A stretch of 64,000 nt of DNA from Belliella calami (GCF_022549695.1 NZ_JAKZGS010000007.1:62001-126000), one strand, 5' to 3'; positions 1 through 10,051 are shown, numbered from the stretch's first letter. The notes: generated by a model from the sequence alone, not told the origin. Made by a program: numbers and translations.

Positions 1-736
1 ACCAAAGCAGATACGGTTTCTTTGATTATTCAGTAGATGGAAGGGTTTGTAGATTTTAGATTGTAGAGGGTAGATCTTAGATTGTAGAGGGTAGATTTTA
101 GATTGTGGATTGTAGATTGTGGATTGTGGATTTTTGAGGGTAGATTTTAGAGGGTAGAGTGTAGAGTGTAGATTGTAGTGTGTTATGAGAGACATTTAAG
201 TGTCATATCCTGACAAAGAAATGAGAATATGCCCTGTAAGGGCAACTGACACTAACATTGGGTTGAAACCCAATGCAATGGTAAATGTCTGATTCACTTT
301 TGCCCTGACGGGGCAATTGAATAGCTAAAGAGAATAAAGAGAAATCTATAAATAAAGTGTCAATAAAAATCAAGACGCGACATGGATACTAGTGTCATGT
401 CCTACAATGAACCAAGAAAGTAAATAACTACCAATAAGGGGCGTAGCACTGATTTCTTATTTGAAAATTATCTTTATGTATGATCGAATCCTACTAATCC
501 CCTAACCAACTAATCCCTTTTCGAATAATCCCCTAATCAAATGTTTCTCCTAAATTTAACACTTCGAGACATCTCCCAAAGTCGATGTGACAAGATCGAG
601 TTCACTATTTCACCAATCCCCTAATCAACTAATCCCTTTTCGAGCAATAACTAATCCCTATTCCACCATTATCTAATCCACCAAACGTGTATCACTAGCG
701 TTCTATCCAACTGCGCTTAGGAAGTCCCAAATAATC
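1..736. repeat. repeat-rich intergenic region downstream of the addB-like gene
   Basis: No gene is supported here. Positions about 40-180 are a degenerate tandem array of short units built on GTAGATT / GATTGTAGAGGG. Positions 228-325 contain three small palindromic stems: GCCCT..AGGGC, TTGGG..CCCAA and GCCCTGACGGGGC. Positions 480-680 repeat variants of TAATCCCCTAA and AATCCCTTTTCGA. A GTGTCAT.TCCT motif occurs near 200 and again near 390. Such low-complexity mosaics are common between genes in this phylum; no function can be assigned. Confidence 0.6.
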
Positions 737-3595
737 TTAACGGCCACAAATCCCAATGTATGGGCAATATTTACATTTATCAAGGTTGTCCGTCTGTGAA
801 AAAGGAATCTCTGGGTTAAATAACTCTTCCAACAAAGTTTTCAAACCATCTTCATACGCAGCTTTATAATCCCGATAATCATTTACCTCAATTCCTGCTT
901 TTCTTGGCTCCTTCTCTTGCAAATAAGGATTGAAATCATCCTGAAAAATCTCCTTGAAATTGAAAATTGCAGGTTTCAAGGATAAAGTATTCTCTGGATG
1001 AACTGCCTGAAAGAGCAATCCATAGTACAAAGTTTGCATCGCAGCTTTGTTTCTGTTTTTGTCATCTCTATCGAAAAGGCTTTCTATACTTCTAAAATCC
1101 TTTTTATCAGCACCTGACTTATAGTCAATTAATCTGATGACTCCATTATTCTCATCAACTCTATCTATCAATCCCTTGAGGGATATAGCCATAGAACCAT
1201 TCGAACCATTGATCTCAAACTTGGCTTTGTGGGATGCTTCCATAGAAACGATCCTGATAGGAGCCGATGCTTCGTCTATCTCCAAAAGTCTGGACAAATA
1301 TTTTTGTAGAACATCCCTTACAATGGCCATTTGACCACTTAGCTTGGTGTCTGCATTCTCTTCAAGGTGATAAAACTTCCTTACCCCCAATTCAATGGCC
1401 GGAAAAATCCACTTTTCCTTCAACTCTTTGAAATCTTCCTTTTCCAGTATATCACGGTTTTTTCTTTCCTGAAATCCCTTATAAAGAAACTCCATGCTGT
1501 AATGTGCCAAATTCCCGAAAACCATGGCATCTATTTCCTCTTTCACTTCATCCTTTTCTTGGATACCTGCCAGGTATTGAAGGTAAAACTTCAACCTACA
1601 ATCCAAATAAACACTCAGTGCTGAAGGGGAAAAGGAAGTCCCAGATTTTCCGTCAGGTTGTATAACATACCTGTCCAAAAGCTTCATGACATCTTCATTT
1701 TTATCAATGTTAATCGCTTCAGTATTTTTGAGATCTATGGGAACATAGATAACTTCTTCTTCAATGGATAATCCCATTTCGACCATCATTTGTTGGATAT
1801 ACCGACTCTTTTCCCCTGCTTTTCCCTGATCCGAGGCTGTGGTATAGATCATATGCACTTCTTCTGCGCTGTGCAGTAATCTGTAAAAAGTATAAGCATA
1901 AATGGCGTCATTCTGCTCTTGAACAGGCAGACCAAAAGCCCTGCGGATATTGAAAGGAATCATTGAGTTCAAGCCCGCGGATGGAGGAAAACTATCCTCA
2001 TTCATATTACAGATGATGACCCGCTTAAAATCCAAGTTTCTAGATTCCAAAACCCCCATCAGCTGTAAACCTTGAAGTGGCTCACCTTCGAAAGGCAGCT
2101 TAACTTCGCGAAATACCTGTCTGAAGAGTCTGATAAAAAACTCAAGCTCGACTTGGATGGAGTTTTCATGCTCAAAAATGGCTTTCAGCCTATTCAATTG
2201 TTTAAAGCACTGATACAAATAAGATCTTTGCAAAGGTTCATCTTCCAGACCATTGGCCAATTCTTCTATCAAAGTCGAAACGTAAGCAAAAAGCTTATCG
2301 GAACTCAGTTTTTGGAAAATGAGTTTGAAAAATTCACCTCCTCCATGAAGGTCTTCTTGACTGATATATATTTGATTTTTTTCCTGAATATCTTGGAGCA
2401 AAAGGGCAGTATGTAAAGGATTCGCTGATTTTAGATAGATTGAAGAGAGCAAGTCCTTGACTGGCTTGTGGTAAAATAGAACCTTCCCATCTTCCATCTT
2501 GGTAAAACGTTGCATTTCCAGAATAGCCTCCAAAAACGCATAAACAGGAGCATTTTTTACAGGATAACCCATTGTGACATTGACTTTGTCAATGTTTGTA
2601 GGCAAAGTATGCAAAATCGGAAAAAGCATTTGTTCATCAGGAAGAATCACTACAGTCTCTTCCCAAGACTCTTCGCCTGATACTTTTTCCAAAATCGAGC
2701 CTACCAAATTTGCTTGGTTTGTTTTTAGTGGAGTAGCGTAAATCTGGACATTTGCCTTTCTGGACTGAATTGTCTCTGAAATTGTTTCTGGAAAAGTTGG
2801 ACCAAAAACCAAATCTTTCTGATAATCTCTAAAAAACAAGCCAGCTTCTTGGTTCTTATCATTGAGATAATAAGCATCAACGTCCCAAAAGATCTCTGCT
2901 CCAAAAGATGTAATAAAATGCTTGATAAGTTTCTCCTCCGTGGCTGTGAAAGCATTGAATCCAATAAAAATGTATTTTTTATCGGGCTGAGGGATTTTAT
3001 CTAAACTTTCCGCAACTTTTCTATAGAGCTTTCCTGAATAGGCCATTCCAGAAACTTCCAAAGATGCTTGAAATGCTTCATATATAGGATTCAATAGCTG
3101 CCAAAACTTGAGGAACTTTTCCTGATGGCTTCTGTCCTGCTGATGAAAGGATGACCAAAACTGTTTTATCAACTTTATTTGACTTTCAGTCAAAAAACTT
3201 AAATCTGATTCAATTTCTTTAATCTCAGAAAGATGATGGTAAAGCTTCTTTGCTTCTGCCATAAACTGATCTACATCATTGAAATCCTTCAGCATCATTT
3301 CTCCCCAAAAATAAAACTTATCGAAAGGCTCAGGTTCTGAATGAACAGTCTGATAAACTTTGTATAGTTCAAAAATCAATGTCAAATCATCAGCAGGTCT
3401 CTGACCGGCATGTTGATAAAATATATCTTCAATCGTCTTTATCTCTGGCATCCAAGTAGCTTCTTGAATTAGATTTCCAAGATGTTGAGTGAAGAACAGA
3501 CCTGCCCTTCTATTCGGCAGGATAATGACCAAATCTTGAAGGTTCGCATGCTCTTCAAGAATCTGTGCGGCTGTATTTCTTAAAAAACTATGCAT
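737..3595 (-). CDS. addB: AddB-like PD-(D/E)XK nuclease / inactivated helicase subunit
   Basis: This is a 952-residue protein of the AddB/RexB type, a subunit of the helicase-nuclease that processes double-strand breaks for recombination. The N-terminal half resembles a degenerate UvrD-like helicase. The C-terminal third carries the nuclease: a SFSPSALSVYLDCR segment begins the domain, and RLIDYKSGADKK supplies a catalytic D and K. The last residues contain CKYCPYIGIC, which together with the earlier LDC cysteine matches the four-cysteine Fe-S cluster of AddB nucleases. The start overlaps the end of the upstream addA-like gene by 8 bp, so the two are almost certainly co-translated. The assignment rests on motifs and gene pairing; other RecB-family nucleases of Bacteroidota are annotated only as PD-(D/E)XK proteins. 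Confidence 0.85.
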   Translation of the reverse strand: MHSFLRNTAAQILEEHANLQDLVIILPNRRAGLFFTQHLGNLIQEATWMPEIKTIEDIFYQHAGQRPADDLTLIFELYKVYQTVHSEPEPFDKFYFWGEMMLKDFNDVDQFMAEAKKLYHHLSEIKEIESDLSFLTESQIKLIKQFWSSFHQQDRSHQEKFLKFWQLLNPIYEAFQASLEVSGMAYSGKLYRKVAESLDKIPQPDKKYIFIGFNAFTATEEKLIKHFITSFGAEIFWDVDAYYLNDKNQEAGLFFRDYQKDLVFGPTFPETISETIQSRKANVQIYATPLKTNQANLVGSILEKVSGEESWEETVVILPDEQMLFPILHTLPTNIDKVNVTMGYPVKNAPVYAFLEAILEMQRFTKMEDGKVLFYHKPVKDLLSSIYLKSANPLHTALLLQDIQEKNQIYISQEDLHGGGEFFKLIFQKLSSDKLFAYVSTLIEELANGLEDEPLQRSYLYQCFKQLNRLKAIFEHENSIQVELEFFIRLFRQVFREVKLPFEGEPLQGLQLMGVLESRNLDFKRVIICNMNEDSFPPSAGLNSMIPFNIRRAFGLPVQEQNDAIYAYTFYRLLHSAEEVHMIYTTASDQGKAGEKSRYIQQMMVEMGLSIEEEVIYVPIDLKNTEAINIDKNEDVMKLLDRYVIQPDGKSGTSFSPSALSVYLDCRLKFYLQYLAGIQEKDEVKEEIDAMVFGNLAHYSMEFLYKGFQERKNRDILEKEDFKELKEKWIFPAIELGVRKFYHLEENADTKLSGQMAIVRDVLQKYLSRLLEIDEASAPIRIVSMEASHKAKFEINGSNGSMAISLKGLIDRVDENNGVIRLIDYKSGADKKDFRSIESLFDRDDKNRNKAAMQTLYYGLLFQAVHPENTLSLKPAIFNFKEIFQDDFNPYLQEKEPRKAGIEVNDYRDYKAAYEDGLKTLLEELFNPEIPFSQTDNLDKCKYCPYIGICGR

Positions 3596-6500
3596 AAACT
3601 TCCTCTATTTCTCCAGTTTCCAAATAGCATAGATAACCTTTTGCAGGCTTACCACTCAACTTATTCACTAACTCCATATATTCTCTAACTTGTGTTTGGT
3701 GCTTTTTGTAAGCTTCCCCAGTCTTAAAATCTACAACCATGCATTGATTTTCCCCAACAATAATCCTATCAGGTCTTTTTTGTCTCCCACCAGGAAGTAG
3801 GATCCCTTGCTCTGCAAGCAGTAAGCCTTCAGTATCAAACCAAGAAGCAAATAGGCTATTGGAAAACAATCCTTCCAATTGCAATTCAACCTCCTTTTTT
3901 TCCTCTTCTGTCAATCTGCCATCAAAATAAAATGCGGATAGATTGACCAGCGCTTCATCTTTGCTTTTTGAAATCTCTAAGATTTCATGGACCATCAGTC
4001 CAAAATTCCGCTTTTTGCGTTGCTCCATACCTTCAAGGGAAAAATCAACAGCATATTTTTTGACTTCTAGCAATTGTGTCCAATTCTGATAAGCCCATCT
4101 CAGATTTGGCGTTTTGATCTCTTTGGGCTCTTTCTGAGTAGCTACAGGCCAATTTCCAATCTCAAAAACTTTACTTTCATTATCAAAATATTCAGACAGA
4201 CTTAATTTTCCATCTTTATCGATTGAAGATGACAACAATTGCTGTAGCTGAACTTGAACATTATTCAAACTGTTGATTTTTTTCGTAAAAGGTGCGATTC
4301 CTAAAAAAACCTCTTCTGCACGAGTCAATGCAACATAGATCATATTTAAGCTGTCCATGTAGGCTAAGATAGCTTCCTCAGAGTAGGTTTCATGAAAGTC
4401 CGACTTTGCCAATGTAGCATTCAATGTCAAAGGGATGATAGCTGCAATACCTTTTTCTCTGTCTTCAAAAGGTGACCAAACAACATTTGATTTTTTGAGG
4501 TCAAAAATATCCCACTTCAAAAATGGCATGATGACTACCTTAAACTGCAAACCTTTGGATTTGTGGATCGTCAGAATCCGCATAGCATTGTGCCCTTCGG
4601 GAATTTTGACTGTGCGCTTCGATCTGTTTTCTTCCCACCACTCCAAAAAGCCAGACAAATCAGCTCTATTGTTGGAAGTGAAGTCATATATCGCTTCTTT
4701 GAATCCAGATATATAAGCTTTTTCTTGTCCAATTTCCTGTAAGTCAAGAATAGCAATCAATTCTTCAAGCGCTTCCATTAAGGGCAATTGCAGGAGTAAA
4801 ACTTCCTTTTTTTCAAACTCAGCTACTTTTTCCTGAAGTGCTAGCGGAACTCTATCCAAAGCAAATAGCTCATGATCTATCTTCGCATCCACCAAGATGG
4901 AGCGATAGTACCACATGGTTTTGAATTGTACTTGGTCATCTGGCTGATGCAAATACTTCAATCCTGCTTCGAGAGCTTTGACTGAGGCAGATTTAAACAG
5001 AAACATACTTTCATCCGACAAAACATCGAAGCTGTAATCTGGATTTTCATTCGCTGCACCATACTGCATCAATGTATCGGCAATCGCTTCCCCTTCAGCT
5101 TTTCTCCTGACCAAAAAAGCTATGTCTTGCAAATCATATCCCTTGTCTTGCAAATCCATGACCATTTCAGGGAGTTTAGCCAATGCCAAAGCATCAAATT
5201 TACCATCTTCTTCAAGTTCATCCTCTTCTTCCAAGAAAGAAATCTGAACTTTTCCCTTGAAATCAGAAGTAGCTTTTCTCTGGGAAACATTTTGAAAAAC
5301 GTCCTGATAAGCCTTTGATATTATTGATACGTCTTCAGCCCCATACCTAGAACTGATAGTTGCTTCAAAGGCTTTTGGAATTACCTTAAACAAAGCATTG
5401 TTGAAATTGATGATATTTGGAAGGCTTCTGAAATTGGTATCAAGAACTTGGTTATCTACATTTTTCTCTCCGATTTCATCCTCCACTTGCTGCAAGAGTA
5501 ACTTCATCTCCCCTCCTCTCCAGCGATAAATCGACTGCTTGACATCTCCTACCAGTAAATTAGTCTGACCCTGAGCCAGTGAATTTTCCAAAAGTGGCTT
5601 GAAACTCGCCCACTGAAAACCAGAAGTATCTTGAAATTCATCTATCAGATAATGTTTGAACTGATTACCTACTTTTTCATAGATAAATGGGGCTTCATTT
5701 TCCCTTGTGATTTCCTTTAGGAATTCATTGGCATCAGAAATCAGCAACATGTTCTCTTCGTCTTTGAGAAGGGTAAGTTCTTCGAGCATATTTCTGAAAA
5801 TCCCAAAAACATAAACATTCTTGCCAATTGCTTCCAAAGTATTCCATTTGATTTCAAGAGGAACAAACTGTCCTAAAATCTGCCCCAACCCTTGGTGGAA
5901 AGCGGCGATAATTGCATCCTTCTTTTTACTGGTTTTGGCAAACCATCCAGCTTCATCATGTACCAAAAGGTGTTGATTATCAGTCAAACTTGGAATAGGG
6001 TTATTTTTATCTCCAAGTTGATCAAACTTCAGTGAAAAAGATCTTGAAGACCCTGCAAACTCTACCCATTCCAAACCATTTGCTATTCGGATCTGATTGG
6101 CTTGGTTTTTCAGTTCGAGAGCAATATCAATGATTTCTTTTTTCCTTTGGTTAATGAATTTTTGAAGTTCAGCAATGTTCTTTTTGTCTTTCAAAAATTC
6201 TCTGATCTCTGGTGCATATTTTTTGAAATCTTCTTGAAAAATCTGACGTCCAAGATCCTTGATATTTTTCCTTACATCCCAAGACTTTCCATTTTGAATC
6301 TGTTCTACCGCATAATCCACGAGCCATTTGTGCAGGAACTCATCCTCCATCACTTGTAACATTACTTTGTCCACCACCCTATCCAATACTGCATCTTGAT
6401 CAAGTTCGACTTCGAATTTTGCATTTAGATCCATTTCTCTGGCAAATGCTCGTACTACTTTCTGGAAAAAGCTATCAATCGTACTTACAGAAAACCTGCT

Positions 6501-6809
6501 GTAGTCATGCAAAATTGCCGTCAAGGTTTGTGCTGCTCGTAGTTTCAGTTGCTCAGCAGAAAGATCAAGTGCGAGCATGATTTCAGAATCCATTTTTTCT
6601 TGAGGCTTCACCACTTCTTTGAGTCGCTTAAGATCTTTGATGATCCTTTCCTTCATTTCTTGCGTGGCTTTGTTTGTAAAAGTCACTGCCAAAATAGATT
6701 TGAAATTTTCCGGGAATTTGAGCGCCAGCTTGAGGTATTCCATGGTAAGTGTGTAGGTCTTACCAGAGCCAGCGGAGGATTTATAAATGATAAAAGGTTT
6801 GCGTTCCAT
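3588..6809 (-). CDS. addA: AddA-like UvrD-family helicase/exonuclease
   Basis: This 1073-residue superfamily 1 helicase has a C-terminal RecB-like nuclease and is the motor subunit of an AddAB-type enzyme. Walker A is SSAGSGKTYTL near the N-terminus. LIDEFQDTSGFQW is helicase motif II, followed by VGDVKQSIYRWRGG (motif III). TIHKSKGLQF and NMIYVALTRAEE are motifs V and VI. The C-terminal 250 residues contain MVHEILE and CMVVDFKTGEAYKKH, the expected nuclease residues. It is the first gene of the pair and overlaps the addB-like gene by 8 bp. The length (about 1070) is typical of Bacteroidota homologues. The start is supported by the Walker A motif lying about 10 residues from it. Confidence 0.9.
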   Translation of the reverse strand: MERKPFIIYKSSAGSGKTYTLTMEYLKLALKFPENFKSILAVTFTNKATQEMKERIIKDLKRLKEVVKPQEKMDSEIMLALDLSAEQLKLRAAQTLTAILHDYSRFSVSTIDSFFQKVVRAFAREMDLNAKFEVELDQDAVLDRVVDKVMLQVMEDEFLHKWLVDYAVEQIQNGKSWDVRKNIKDLGRQIFQEDFKKYAPEIREFLKDKKNIAELQKFINQRKKEIIDIALELKNQANQIRIANGLEWVEFAGSSRSFSLKFDQLGDKNNPIPSLTDNQHLLVHDEAGWFAKTSKKKDAIIAAFHQGLGQILGQFVPLEIKWNTLEAIGKNVYVFGIFRNMLEELTLLKDEENMLLISDANEFLKEITRENEAPFIYEKVGNQFKHYLIDEFQDTSGFQWASFKPLLENSLAQGQTNLLVGDVKQSIYRWRGGEMKLLLQQVEDEIGEKNVDNQVLDTNFRSLPNIINFNNALFKVIPKAFEATISSRYGAEDVSIISKAYQDVFQNVSQRKATSDFKGKVQISFLEEEDELEEDGKFDALALAKLPEMVMDLQDKGYDLQDIAFLVRRKAEGEAIADTLMQYGAANENPDYSFDVLSDESMFLFKSASVKALEAGLKYLHQPDDQVQFKTMWYYRSILVDAKIDHELFALDRVPLALQEKVAEFEKKEVLLLQLPLMEALEELIAILDLQEIGQEKAYISGFKEAIYDFTSNNRADLSGFLEWWEENRSKRTVKIPEGHNAMRILTIHKSKGLQFKVVIMPFLKWDIFDLKKSNVVWSPFEDREKGIAAIIPLTLNATLAKSDFHETYSEEAILAYMDSLNMIYVALTRAEEVFLGIAPFTKKINSLNNVQVQLQQLLSSSIDKDGKLSLSEYFDNESKVFEIGNWPVATQKEPKEIKTPNLRWAYQNWTQLLEVKKYAVDFSLEGMEQRKKRNFGLMVHEILEISKSKDEALVNLSAFYFDGRLTEEEKKEVELQLEGLFSNSLFASWFDTEGLLLAEQGILLPGGRQKRPDRIIVGENQCMVVDFKTGEAYKKHQTQVREYMELVNKLSGKPAKGYLCYLETGEIEEVYA

Positions 6810-6944
6810 AATCGAAAATCAAGTTAGGCAAAACAAAGAGAAATTGAGTGGATAAAAAACAGATTGACAAAAATTGTCACAAAAAAACTCTCTATACTAT
6901 TTGGTATAGAGAGTTTGTTAAGGACTGACCAAGGGTCAATTGTA

Positions 6945-7580
6945 TTATTGTGTTCTAAAAGACCAAGTAGGGCTATTTCCTACATTTCTACCATCAGCCC
7001 GAGCTACCACATACCAGAAATACGTTGTATTTGGTCTCAAATCAGAAACAACAACTTGCCTTTGGCTTAAATTGTCACCAACTGTAATTTGGGAGGATGA
7101 ATTTGATTCGAATAGGAAAACACTGAATGTCAGATCAATATTTCTGTTTTGTTGTTCAAGGTTCCAAGTGAAAGTCTGGGATAATGGTTGGTTGACAGCC
7201 CCATTGCCAGGAACCGGGTCAAACATCAGAACATTTCCGATATTCCTTTCATCTTTGAGCATAAAAAAAGTGGATGTAGTATTTTCACTTGGGAAAACAG
7301 CAACATTTACACTTTGGGTTAAGAAATCTTTCCTTCTAGCTGTGACATTGATATCTCCCTCCCTAACTTTATCGAAAGAAAAACTTCCAGTAGAGTCTGT
7401 TAGGATTGTTGTACTGGCAGGTGCCGTTGATATCAAAACGCCAGGCATGGGTTCGTAGGTTTCTCCATCTACGACCACGCCAGAAATAGATCCAAATTTA
7501 TCTATTCCAAATTGCTCTTCTTCGCATGACACGCATACAAAAAGAACTATCAATAAAGTGAAAATATTAAACTTATTCAT
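6945..7580 (-). CDS. CarboxypepD-like / FN3-like lipoprotein coupled to csgG
   Basis: This is a 211-residue predicted lipoprotein (hydrophobic N-terminus, lipobox-like VCVSC at about residue 19). Residues about 30-105 resemble a carboxypeptidase regulatory-like domain (GSISGVVVDGETYEPMPGV, then TDSTGSFSFDKVREGD). Residues about 118-211 look like a fibronectin type III module (LSQTFTWNL, LRPNTTYFWYVVARADG, SPTWSFRT). Its ATG overlaps the csgG stop codon by one base (TAATG), so translation is coupled and a role in curli assembly or anchoring is likely. It has no counterpart among the E. coli csg genes. It may present an Ig-like fold on the outer membrane that binds fibres or the secretion pore; this is inference. 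The domain calls come from motif reading, not a search. Confidence 0.8.
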   Translation of the reverse strand: MNKFNIFTLLIVLFVCVSCEEEQFGIDKFGSISGVVVDGETYEPMPGVLISTAPASTTILTDSTGSFSFDKVREGDINVTARRKDFLTQSVNVAVFPSENTTSTFFMLKDERNIGNVLMFDPVPGNGAVNQPLSQTFTWNLEQQNRNIDLTFSVFLFESNSSSQITVGDNLSQRQVVVSDLRPNTTYFWYVVARADGRNVGNSPTWSFRTQ

Positions 7581-8965
7581 TACTGTATTTTTTTTCCAAT
7601 GTAAAATTTCAACCCAAGCTTGGCACCGACTATGTTGTCATTGAAGGAACCTGCTTCTACACCATCAATTCTATCGTTCAGCAATTGATTTATAAAACCT
7701 TTGCCTACAATCGCCACATTTGGAGAGATGATGTATTCGACACCTAATTCATAATTTATAAATGGTAAAAACTTTTGAGTTGAAACACCCACTTGATCCT
7801 CCCAATTAAGGTAAGTCCCTCCTCCAATTTTGAGAAAAGGTGATAGCTTACCTGTTGGATTAGCAATATAAAGCAACCCGAGGTCAGCAAACAATTCACT
7901 TTTTTGGAAGACATCCTGCACACGCAACTGTTGCGAACCAAAACCAAGATCTATGAATACTGAAGGCGAAATTCCAAAACCAATATTTGAAGCAAATCCT
8001 GGCTGAAGCATACCGGAAGCATAATCCCCAATGTATGTTTGTCCAGATCCGGAAGCTGATAGGTAGAAGGAAGACCTATGGTTAGACTTGTTTAGCCTAC
8101 CTATATAATCAATTTGTGTATTGTTTTCTTTTTCAAGGATATAATCTTTGACAGCGGGGTGTTCAATGCCAGAAGAGTCTGCAGAAGTCCACAGATTTTC
8201 GAGCAAACCTTCGATAATCATGCTATGTACAGCTTTTTCTACAGCTTCATTGATAGCCATCTCTCTTGGTTCGTTGTAAGTATAGCCAGTTTCAGCCTCC
8301 AAAAGTCTTTTGAATTTTACAAACCTGAAAAAACCCGAAGTGACTTCTTGAGAAAGGACTGATTTGGTGGTGTATACAGATTTTAGGATTTTTCCATTGC
8401 TGGTAGAAATCGCACGAAGATAGATACTTACCCTGTCTTCTCTATATTGTGCTGATGCATCTGCTCCGAAATACCTTACCCCTGCACCGCCAGTATAGAC
8501 ATTAGATTCGTAGGATACTATTCCACCTTCCAATAAGATGCCTGCGAAAAGTAAAGGAGGTAACACTACATTCGCATTTTGTTCGTATTGAGCTCTACTG
8601 GAGCTGATGATTTTCCTTTCATTGATAAGGTTGCCAATGTTCTCCCTTTCTATAGGTACAAACCAGCCAGATTCTTCCAAAGCCCTGATCAGTATATTCG
8701 TTGCTCCCTGAGTGACAGCAGTAGACCAACTTGCTCCTACATTGGACTCTTTATATTGTCCTGTCTGATCCCTAAACTTATATACTGCAGCGACAATGGG
8801 CTCTTTTGGCTGTGGCAAGCCAAGCATTTCAGATTTCATGGGCGTTTCTGGCCCTAACCTGGCGTCTCTATTTCCAAATGGCTGATAATAAAATGGAGAG
8901 CAACCAGAGGCAAAAACAGTAATGGCAAATAATAGATTTACCAAAACCTTGCAATTTTTAAACAT
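7580..8965 (-). CDS. csgG: CsgG curli secretion pore with long C-terminal extension
   Basis: This 461-residue outer-membrane lipoprotein (lipobox ASGC near residue 22) is the CsgG curli secretion channel. Residues about 25-275 match the family: PIVAAVYKFRDQTGQYK, then GWFVPIERENIGNLINERK, LEGGIVSYESN, and the YREDRVSIYLRAI and GKILKSVYTTK strands. E. coli CsgG is only about 277 residues. The extra 185 residues here contain alternating strand-like stretches (SSFYLSASGSGQTYIGDY, FADLGLLYIANPTGKLSPF, GAKLGLKFYIGKK) like a small outer-membrane beta-barrel. Gene order csgE-csgF-csgG with curlin genes upstream supports the assignment. The added domain could be an anchor or a lid; its function is not visible from sequence. 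Confidence 0.92.
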   Translation of the reverse strand: MFKNCKVLVNLLFAITVFASGCSPFYYQPFGNRDARLGPETPMKSEMLGLPQPKEPIVAAVYKFRDQTGQYKESNVGASWSTAVTQGATNILIRALEESGWFVPIERENIGNLINERKIISSSRAQYEQNANVVLPPLLFAGILLEGGIVSYESNVYTGGAGVRYFGADASAQYREDRVSIYLRAISTSNGKILKSVYTTKSVLSQEVTSGFFRFVKFKRLLEAETGYTYNEPREMAINEAVEKAVHSMIIEGLLENLWTSADSSGIEHPAVKDYILEKENNTQIDYIGRLNKSNHRSSFYLSASGSGQTYIGDYASGMLQPGFASNIGFGISPSVFIDLGFGSQQLRVQDVFQKSELFADLGLLYIANPTGKLSPFLKIGGGTYLNWEDQVGVSTQKFLPFINYELGVEYIISPNVAIVGKGFINQLLNDRIDGVEAGSFNDNIVGAKLGLKFYIGKKIQ

Positions 8966-8988
8966 ACTTTATTATTAAATTGTAAACC

Positions 8989-9411
8989 TCAATTAAAAGG
9001 TACCTCAATGACTGTAGTAGCTCCTGTTTTGGTATCAACAATAGAAATATTCAGACCTGCACCACCATCAGTGATATCAATCTGAAAATCCCCAAGTATA
9101 TAAGACCCTTCTTCTATACCAGAATCTCCAAATTGTCCAAGAACCAACTCCCTTGATAATCTACTCAAGATCTGTCTATTTAGACTTTCCGAAAATTCTT
9201 GGAGAGGGTCTCTACTGGCTCCAAGCTGATCTCTGGCTACAGTATTCGGGTCTCTATTGGTATCTTGAGCTTGAGCAGAACTCAACATCCATTGGTAATT
9301 AAAAGTATTCCCTCCAAATGCTGGATTTCTTGGTGTATATACAAATTGCTGAGAAAAAGATTCTGTTAGCCCAAAAGCTAGAAAGAAAGATAGAAGTAAT
9401 AATTTTTTCAT
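8989..9411 (-). CDS. csgF: CsgF curli assembly protein
   Basis: This 140-residue secreted protein is close in length to E. coli CsgF (138). A signal peptide ends near SFSQQ. The mature N-terminus QQFVYTPRNPAFGGNTFNYQ matches the conserved CsgF segment that inserts into the CsgG channel and couples secretion to nucleation at the surface. It is followed by WMLSSAQAQDTNRDP, typical of the family. It lies 12 bp downstream of csgE and 23 bp upstream of csgG in the same direction, so it belongs to the curli operon. Confidence 0.93.
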   Translation of the reverse strand: MKKLLLLSFFLAFGLTESFSQQFVYTPRNPAFGGNTFNYQWMLSSAQAQDTNRDPNTVARDQLGASRDPLQEFSESLNRQILSRLSRELVLGQFGDSGIEEGSYILGDFQIDITDGGAGLNISIVDTKTGATTVIEVPFN

Positions 9412-9423
9412 ATTATTTTAGGT

Positions 9424-9990
9424 TTAAAATATTCCAGTTCCAACCATGTCAGAACCACCCAATTGTTTGAGTAGCTCTTCGTAATTTGCCAAATACATTT
9501 GAGTCCTTCCTATAGATTCGATTGCAAGATTCTCTACAAAGTCACCTCTAGGCTGTAATAATGATTGGAAGACTATTGTTTCATTTATTAATATTTCGAT
9601 AAGGGTGGTATTCAATCTAAAAGGCTTTTCTTCGATAAAAATTGTGAAGTTCTTAGCATTCTCTGGAGCTTCCCAAACACTGAAAAAATATTCATAAAAC
9701 TCCCTGCCACTTTTTGTTTTTGTCTGATCGATAATTAGACCATCTATTTCTAAACTGTATTCAATTTTGTTTTTCTGACGCTCAGCCTTTTCTGTTTCTT
9801 CCTCCACAATCTTTTCAAATAATTCTTTTAAAGCTTCTGGCGCCTCTTTGATGACTTTAGTCGTATCTGACACATGTTGAAGTACGGTAGTAGAATCAAC
9901 TTTGGGGTCAGCAGACACAGTGTTTTTGACTTGGGCATAGCTGAAGCCTAAGACAGAAATTAGCAAACAAGTAAACAACACCTTTAACAC
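9424..9990 (-). CDS. csgE: CsgE curli secretion specificity factor
   Basis: This is a 188-residue periplasmic protein with a signal peptide (cleavage after FSYAQ). Residues about 75-185 match CsgE: a Y-S-L-E-I-DGLIIDQTKTKSGREFY region, then LNTTLIEILINETIVFQSLLQPRG and ENLAIESIGRTQMYLANYE. CsgE caps the CsgG channel and selects curlin substrates. E. coli CsgE is about 129 residues; the extra length here is an acidic, Lys/Glu-rich linker between the signal peptide and the domain (about residues 25-75). It is adjacent to csgF and probably co-transcribed with it. Confidence 0.92.
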   Translation of the reverse strand: MLKVLFTCLLISVLGFSYAQVKNTVSADPKVDSTTVLQHVSDTTKVIKEAPEALKELFEKIVEEETEKAERQKNKIEYSLEIDGLIIDQTKTKSGREFYEYFFSVWEAPENAKNFTIFIEEKPFRLNTTLIEILINETIVFQSLLQPRGDFVENLAIESIGRTQMYLANYEELLKQLGGSDMVGTGIF

Positions 9991-10051
9991 TGTAGTATAT
10001 TTTAATCCAATAGTAATTCTTTTTGTACAAAAAATATGATTTTTTTTATAA

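Noticed and set aside
1-200. CRISPR array from the short repeats at the left edge
   Set aside because: The units are short, adjoining and degenerate with no unique spacers of regular length; no cas genes are present.
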